Of a stretch of DNA of 35,442 nucleotides, positions 32,133 through 35,442 are shown in pieces. The notes beneath the pieces were generated by a model. The model saw nothing but the letters and a program-made list of their open reading frames with translations. It did no database searches and had not been told where the DNA came from. A program made the position numbers and the translations under genes. This DNA comes from an uncultured Eubacteriales bacterium (GTDB taxonomy: Bacteria; Bacillota; Clostridia; Christensenellales; QALW01): the NCBI GenBank assembly GCA_900547955.1, contig URIR01000018.1, forward strand, positions 1 through 35,442, written 5' to 3'. The first letter of the stretch is position 1. The number at the start of each line of letters is the position of its first letter.

Positions 32133-33509
32133 ATGGGTTTAAACAGTTCCAATAAAACTATCAGCGCCAACCAGATTGACTGCGCAGGCTCCCTGCGGGT
32201 AACGCTGGCGCTTTCAGCTTCCCCCGATATAACCACCTCGCCAACCGATATAGTCTTTATTCTGGACAGATCGGGCAGCATGGCGGGAAGTCCGCTGGAC
32301 AATTTGAAAAGCGGAGCCAACAAATTTATCGATATAATTGAAGAGGCGACTGACGGCACGCCCGACGGGCAGATTGGCTCGGGCAGCCGGATAGGCATAG
32401 TCAGCTTTTCCAACACGGCCGTGCAGAACACGCAGCTTATAACCTCGGTAGCCGATTTAAAGGCGGCCGTGAACGGGCTGACTGCCGGCGGCTCGACCAA
32501 CCACGCCGACGCCTTTGCCAAGGCCTCCGCCCTGTTCGACCCCAGTTCGTCCAACGCCAAGGTTATGGTTATGTTCACCGACGGCAAAACTAGCGCCGGC
32601 CCCGACCCCAACCCCGTGGCCGACGCAGCGCGCGCCTCAGGCGTAATAATATACTGCATCGGCCTGGTAGGCTCGGACGGAATAGATCCGAACATTTTGG
32701 ACGAATGGGCTACCGACCCTAATGATTCGCATGTTGCAATCACCCCCGACGACGCGGACTTGGAGGATTTATTCGAGGACCTGGCGCAGAATATCTCCAA
32801 TCCGGGCGCAACTAACATCGTAATAGACGAAGTTATAAATCCGGATTTCGCAATAACCAGCATCTCCATGCCCACCAAGGGCATGGCCAGCATGGTTAAC
32901 GCCACCACCCTTAAATGGACAATAGACCAATTGGGCACAACGGCCAACGAAGGGGCCAGCCTTGAATTTGATATAATTCATGTAGCGGATACGCCAGGGA
33001 ACAAAAAGGTCAATCAGTCCATTTCCTATACAGATTCGGAAGGCAACACGGCCGTTTTCCCCGAGCCCGAGGTGGACGTGCAGTGCGGCGTAATAGTGCA
33101 TCCCGAGCCCTGCCCCGTTCCTGTAGACATTGCCGTTACCGGCTGCGAGGATTCAGTAGTGTTTGACGCCGGAGACGTATATCTGGAATCCATGGGCCGC
33201 ATACTCCAGCTGGACGTCAACCTGAAAAACGTCTGCCCTAACAGGCGGGTAGCCCTAGGGGTTATCCTGACTGAGGTAGACGCCGAGGGAAACGAATACC
33301 AGCGCGGCGTTAAGGCTATAACCGTACCGGCGCACAGCTATCCAACCTGCCGCGATGTGCTGGTAAAATGCATTAAATTCGTCCTCCCCGAAGAATTAAG
33401 CCTTGCCGGGGAAAGCAGCGGCTCCATGTGCGGCGCAAGAAGCTTCAAGGCCCGCCTTATAGCCCATAATATCGATTCCGATTTTGAATGCTGTGACCTG
33501 CTGCAATAA
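32133..33509 (+). CDS. VWA-domain protein with Cys-rich C-terminal domain
   Basis: A 458-residue protein without signal peptide or membrane segment. The von Willebrand A domain (about 35-230) has an intact metal site (MIDAS): DRSGS in IVFILDRSGSMAG, the Thr in GGSTNHADA and the Asp in MFTDGKT. A middle region (about 230-325) resembles the beta-sandwich that often follows VWA domains in surface proteins. The C-terminal part (about 325-458) has at least nine Cys (CPVPVDIAVTGCEDS, CPNRRVALGVIL, SYPTCRDVLVKCIKF, FECCDLLQ). Cys-rich ends without a secretion signal are seen in spore-coat or exosporium proteins, so a spore-surface role is a guess. AGGAGAGG precedes the ATG. Single-gene unit with its own terminator. 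Confidence 0.85.
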   Translation: MGLNSSNKTISANQIDCAGSLRVTLALSASPDITTSPTDIVFILDRSGSMAGSPLDNLKSGANKFIDIIEEATDGTPDGQIGSGSRIGIVSFSNTAVQNTQLITSVADLKAAVNGLTAGGSTNHADAFAKASALFDPSSSNAKVMVMFTDGKTSAGPDPNPVADAARASGVIIYCIGLVGSDGIDPNILDEWATDPNDSHVAITPDDADLEDLFEDLAQNISNPGATNIVIDEVINPDFAITSISMPTKGMASMVNATTLKWTIDQLGTTANEGASLEFDIIHVADTPGNKKVNQSISYTDSEGNTAVFPEPEVDVQCGVIVHPEPCPVPVDIAVTGCEDSVVFDAGDVYLESMGRILQLDVNLKNVCPNRRVALGVILTEVDAEGNEYQRGVKAITVPAHSYPTCRDVLVKCIKFVLPEELSLAGESSGSMCGARSFKARLIAHNIDSDFECCDLLQ

Positions 33510-33519
33510 ATTTTACGCT

Positions 33520-33555
33520 CCGGCCGGCTTTTTACAGACGGCCGGCGGCTTTTTA
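33520..33555 (+). terminator. Terminator of the VWA gene
   Basis: CCGGCCG (33520-33526) pairs with CGGCCGG (33539-33545), followed by CGGCTTTTT. It lies 11 bp beyond the stop codon. Confidence 0.75.
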
Positions 33556-33716
33556 AATGCGTTAGCTTAATGCGGGCGGATTAAATAAGTTGGATTAATT
33601 TAGACAGCCCAGAAAAAACAATATCCCATGAAAATCCCGGCGCCCCGGCAAATCTGGCAAATCAGGCAAAATAGAAAAAACCAGCAGAGCGCCCTATACG
33701 CTCTAAGCGCATAAAA

Positions 33717-33759
33717 AATAAGCGGCCGCCCGGACAAATTGCCCGGGCGGCCGCTTATT
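33717..33759 (-). terminator. Terminator of the beta/gamma decarboxylase-subunit operon
   Basis: A perfect 17-bp inverted repeat (33717-33733 and 33743-33759, loop of 9). Read on the minus strand, GGGCGGCCGCTTATTTTTTATG gives a GC stem with a U-rich tail. The interval 33556-33716 holds no gene. Confidence 0.8.
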
Positions 33760-33817
33760 CTATACGTCTTGGCGACCGCTTCAGCGGCGCGTCGCGCTCT
33801 GATTGCATTAACTATTA

Positions 33818-33952
33818 TTATTTGTTTTTTCTCTCGGGAAACAGCTTCACCAGCAAATACATAGCCAGAGCTATAACAACAGTAACAATGAAAATACCCG
33901 CCATGCCCTTAAGCATAATCCAAAGAGAATCTATAAACGCCTGAACATTCAT
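33818..33952 (-). CDS. 44-residue membrane peptide, OadG/gamma-subunit-like
   Basis: A very short gene that is easily missed: MNVQAFIDSLWIMLKGMAGI, then IFIVTVVIALAMYLLVKLF and a charged end PERKNK. One membrane helix with N-out/C-in charge bias resembles the N-terminal helix of OadG-type gamma subunits, which are usually 80-120 residues and have a cytoplasmic tail absent here. AGGAGG at 33961-33967 is strong and lies 8-9 bases from the ATG. It begins 15 bp after the beta-subunit stop and is followed by a terminator, so it is co-transcribed with it. It probably assembles with the beta subunit. Confidence 0.75.
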   Translation of the reverse strand: MNVQAFIDSLWIMLKGMAGIFIVTVVIALAMYLLVKLFPERKNK

Positions 33953-33967
33953 AATTTTGTTTCCTCC

Positions 33968-35083
33968 TTATCCGGCAATTACAAAATTCAGAATCAAGCC
34001 GCCGGCAATAACCGAGGCTATCTGCCCTGAAACGTTCGCGCCTATGGAATGCATAAGCAGGAAATTTTGGTTATCCTCCTTAAGCCCCATCTTATGCACT
34101 ACGCGCGCAGACATTGGGAAAGCCGAGATTCCAGCCGCGCCCACCATGGGATTGACCTTCTTCTTGCAGAAGAGGTTCATTAATTTGGCAAGCATTACGC
34201 CGCCTATGGTATCAAATACAAAGGCGAACAGGCCCAGGCCCAGTATGATAAGAGTATTGATATCCAGGAAGGATTCGGCCTTCATCTGCGCCGCGACGGT
34301 TATGCCCAGCAGCAGGGTAACCAGATTGGGCAGCTCCTTCTGCGCGCTTTCGGAAAGTATTCTCAAAACTCCGCATTCCCTTATCAGATTACCAAACATC
34401 AAAAAGCCTATAAGAGATACCGAGCGGGGCGCAACCAGACCTACTATTACGGTTATGACTATGGGGAAGAGTATCCTGACCGTCTTGGAAATATTCTTCT
34501 GCTCATAGTCCATGCGGATAAGCCGTTCCTTTTTAGTAGTTATAAGCTTTATAACAGGCGGCTGAATTATGGGCACCAGAGCCATATATGAATATGCCGC
34601 CACAATTATCGCGCCTATATAATTTGAGCCCAGATAGTTGGCCACAAAAATGGAGGTGGGGCCGTCGGCCGCCCCGATTATGCCTATGCTGGCTGCGTCT
34701 TTTATATCAAAGCCTAAAAGGGAGGCTAGGGAAAAGGTCATAAATATGCCGAACTGCGCCGCGGCTCCGAAGAGCAGCAATTTCGGATTCTGCAGCAGCG
34801 GTCCAAAATCTATCATCGCGCCTATTCCTATAAACAGCAGAAGCGGGAACAATTCATTTGAAATGCAGACCCTGAAAAGAAGATCTATTATTCCCTCTTC
34901 AGCGCCCTGGGTAACCGCTCCCGAAAGCGGCAGATTGACCAGAATGGCGCCGAAGCCCATAGGAAGCAGCAAAGTCGGCTCCATATCGTATTTAATGGCC
35001 AGGAATATAAGCAGGCCCCCTATGGCCCACATTACCACCTGCTGCCATTCAATCATCATGATGTATTCATACAGCATGCTCAT
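33968..35083 (-). CDS. Sodium ion-translocating decarboxylase beta subunit (OadB/GcdB/MmdB family)
   Basis: A 371-residue polytopic membrane protein with about ten hydrophobic segments. Family motifs are intact: FIGIGAMIDFGPLL, IIGAADGPTSIFVANYLG (the Asp is implicated in Na+ transport in Klebsiella OadB), and near the end SIGANVSGQIASVIAGG. In characterised pumps this subunit decarboxylates carboxybiotin from the alpha subunit and exports Na+. No carboxyltransferase or biotin carrier is in the window, and this gene is first in its own transcript, so it is an orphan here. A 205-nt leader contains an apparent manganese riboswitch. AGGGGA lies upstream of the ATG at 35083; an ATG two codons later is possible. 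Confidence 0.9.
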   Translation of the reverse strand: MSMLYEYIMMIEWQQVVMWAIGGLLIFLAIKYDMEPTLLLPMGFGAILVNLPLSGAVTQGAEEGIIDLLFRVCISNELFPLLLFIGIGAMIDFGPLLQNPKLLLFGAAAQFGIFMTFSLASLLGFDIKDAASIGIIGAADGPTSIFVANYLGSNYIGAIIVAAYSYMALVPIIQPPVIKLITTKKERLIRMDYEQKNISKTVRILFPIVITVIVGLVAPRSVSLIGFLMFGNLIRECGVLRILSESAQKELPNLVTLLLGITVAAQMKAESFLDINTLIILGLGLFAFVFDTIGGVMLAKLMNLFCKKKVNPMVGAAGISAFPMSARVVHKMGLKEDNQNFLLMHSIGANVSGQIASVIAGGLILNFVIAG

Positions 35084-35149
35084 AATTTTTTCCCCTTTTT
35101 TTTAATTACAGCCCGCCTTTTTAAGCGGGCGGAAAAACCTTTAAAACAT

Positions 35150-35192
35150 CAAAAAAGACTTCGGGCGCTCTTTTGGAAAACGTCAGAAGTCT
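35150..35192 (-). terminator. Riboswitch-controlled attenuator
   Basis: On the minus strand AGACTTCTGACG (35181-35192) pairs with CGCCCGAAGTCT (35156-35167) with one mismatch and a wobble, then TTTTTT. Its 5' arm contains the CTTCTGAC that forms the 3' strand of the riboswitch P1 stem, so the two structures exclude each other. Confidence 0.8.
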
Positions 35193-35286
35193 CGCTTTTT
35201 AAAATAATGGGCGGGCTTTTAAGACAAGAGCCGTATTGACGCCGCATATTACGGACTGATTCCGCAAGCTACTCCCTTTTGCTGAC
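35182..35286 (-). ncRNA. yybP-ykoY (Mn2+) riboswitch aptamer
   Basis: Read on the minus strand: P1 GTCAG-AAG (from 35286) pairs with CTTCTGAC (to 35182). The 5' hallmark AAGGGAGTAGC follows. A short hairpin CGGA-ATCAG-TCCG comes next. Then GCGGCGTCAATAC forms the one-sided internal loop of P3, closed by GGCT/AGCC and GCG/CGC. GCGAGAC rejoins P1. These parts match, in order, the GGGGAGUAGC, CGUCAAU and GCAAGAC elements of known manganese-sensing yybP-ykoY RNAs. Terminator overlap with P1 predicts that metal binding turns expression on. Confidence 0.8.
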
Positions 35287-35293
35287 ATGCATT

Positions 35294-35322
35294 ATTATAT
35301 GTGGTAGAGTCGGATACGTCAA
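35294..35322 (-). promoter_or_regulatory. Sigma-A promoter of the riboswitch-oadB-like operon
   Basis: TTGACG (35317-35322), 17 bp, TATAAT (35294-35299) on the minus strand. The start would fall near 35287, exactly at the first base of the P1 stem. Confidence 0.8.
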
Positions 35323-35357
35323 CCGAATTTTAAGCGCTGAATGAGCCTTAAGGCGCG

Positions 35358-35442
35358 CCGCGCGCGCGGGGGCTGAAAGCCCCCTGCGCAGGCCCGCGGA
35401 CGCGGGCCTGCGCCCCCCGGCCCTGCCGGGGGGCGCGCGCGG
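35358..35442. repeat. Cloverleaf element 5 (at least 10-bp outer stem, cut by window edge)
   Basis: CCGCGCGCGC (35358-35367) pairs with GCGCGCGCGG (35433-35442), and the stem may continue beyond the window. Inner hairpins: 35368-35384 (7 bp, GAA), 35386-35413 (12 bp, GGAC) and 35414-35432 (8 bp, CCT). It lies upstream of the oadB-like promoter. Confidence 0.8.

Noticed and set aside
35084..35290. T-box leader upstream of the OadB-like gene
   Set aside because: No T-box consensus (AGGGTGGNACCGCG) or specifier loop; the yybP-ykoY elements fit far better.

Overview
The window looks like chromosome of an anaerobic, low-to-mid GC Firmicute in the class Clostridia, probably an uncultured gut lineage. 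The grounds are family content (long clostridial-type HflX, Pol I with a degenerate proofreading domain, a polA-coaE-transglycosylase cluster, a DUF5696/YIP1/NHL carbohydrate-uptake locus, an orphan decarboxylase beta subunit), strong AGGAGG ribosome binding sites and consensus sigma-A promoters. The lineage below class is a guess. There is no rRNA, no CRISPR array and no complete phage.

Layout. 1-1300: a minus-strand secreted, membrane-anchored beta-sandwich protein with a strong terminator. 1757-4170: HflX with a JAMM-type metal motif in its N-terminal extension, then a 211-residue protein that aligns by eye to flavin-dependent thymidylate synthase (ThyX) but lacks the RHR signature. 4392-6595: a DeoR-family regulator and a sorbose-1-phosphate-reductase-like (SorE/YggP) dehydrogenase behind one consensus promoter. 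6890-19805: a large minus-strand operon for capture and import of an unknown glycan: a 1039-residue solute-binding protein with two carbohydrate-binding-like domains, two separate permease pairs, an NHL-repeat protein, a YIP1 membrane protein and a DUF5696 protein. No ATPase is encoded, so one shared with other importers is presumably used. Two matching operator-like inverted repeats flank its promoter. 19900-20670 is non-coding: a 41-bp tandem repeat and a MITE-like element. 20670-26331: an orphan family-5 binding lipoprotein, a lytic transglycosylase, coaE and polA. 26610-27458: tRNA-Leu(CAA) followed by an AT-rich patch with a ribbon-helix-helix regulator and a SLOG/DUF2493 protein. 27597-31903: a MarR-regulated heterodimeric ABC exporter with one degenerate ATP site. 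32133-33509: a cytosolic-looking VWA protein. 33717-35322: a sodium-pump decarboxylase beta subunit plus a 44-residue gamma-like peptide, behind a leader that reads as a yybP-ykoY manganese riboswitch with a transcription terminator.

Two things stand out. First, five intergenic elements share one architecture: a long, mostly perfect outer stem enclosing exactly three tight hairpins, i.e. a DNA or RNA cloverleaf. Sequences differ between copies while the pairing is kept. I know of no named family with this form. Second, the Na+-pump beta subunit without an alpha subunit in view, under an apparent manganese ON-switch, suggests it may work as a metal-responsive cation transporter and not as part of a decarboxylase.
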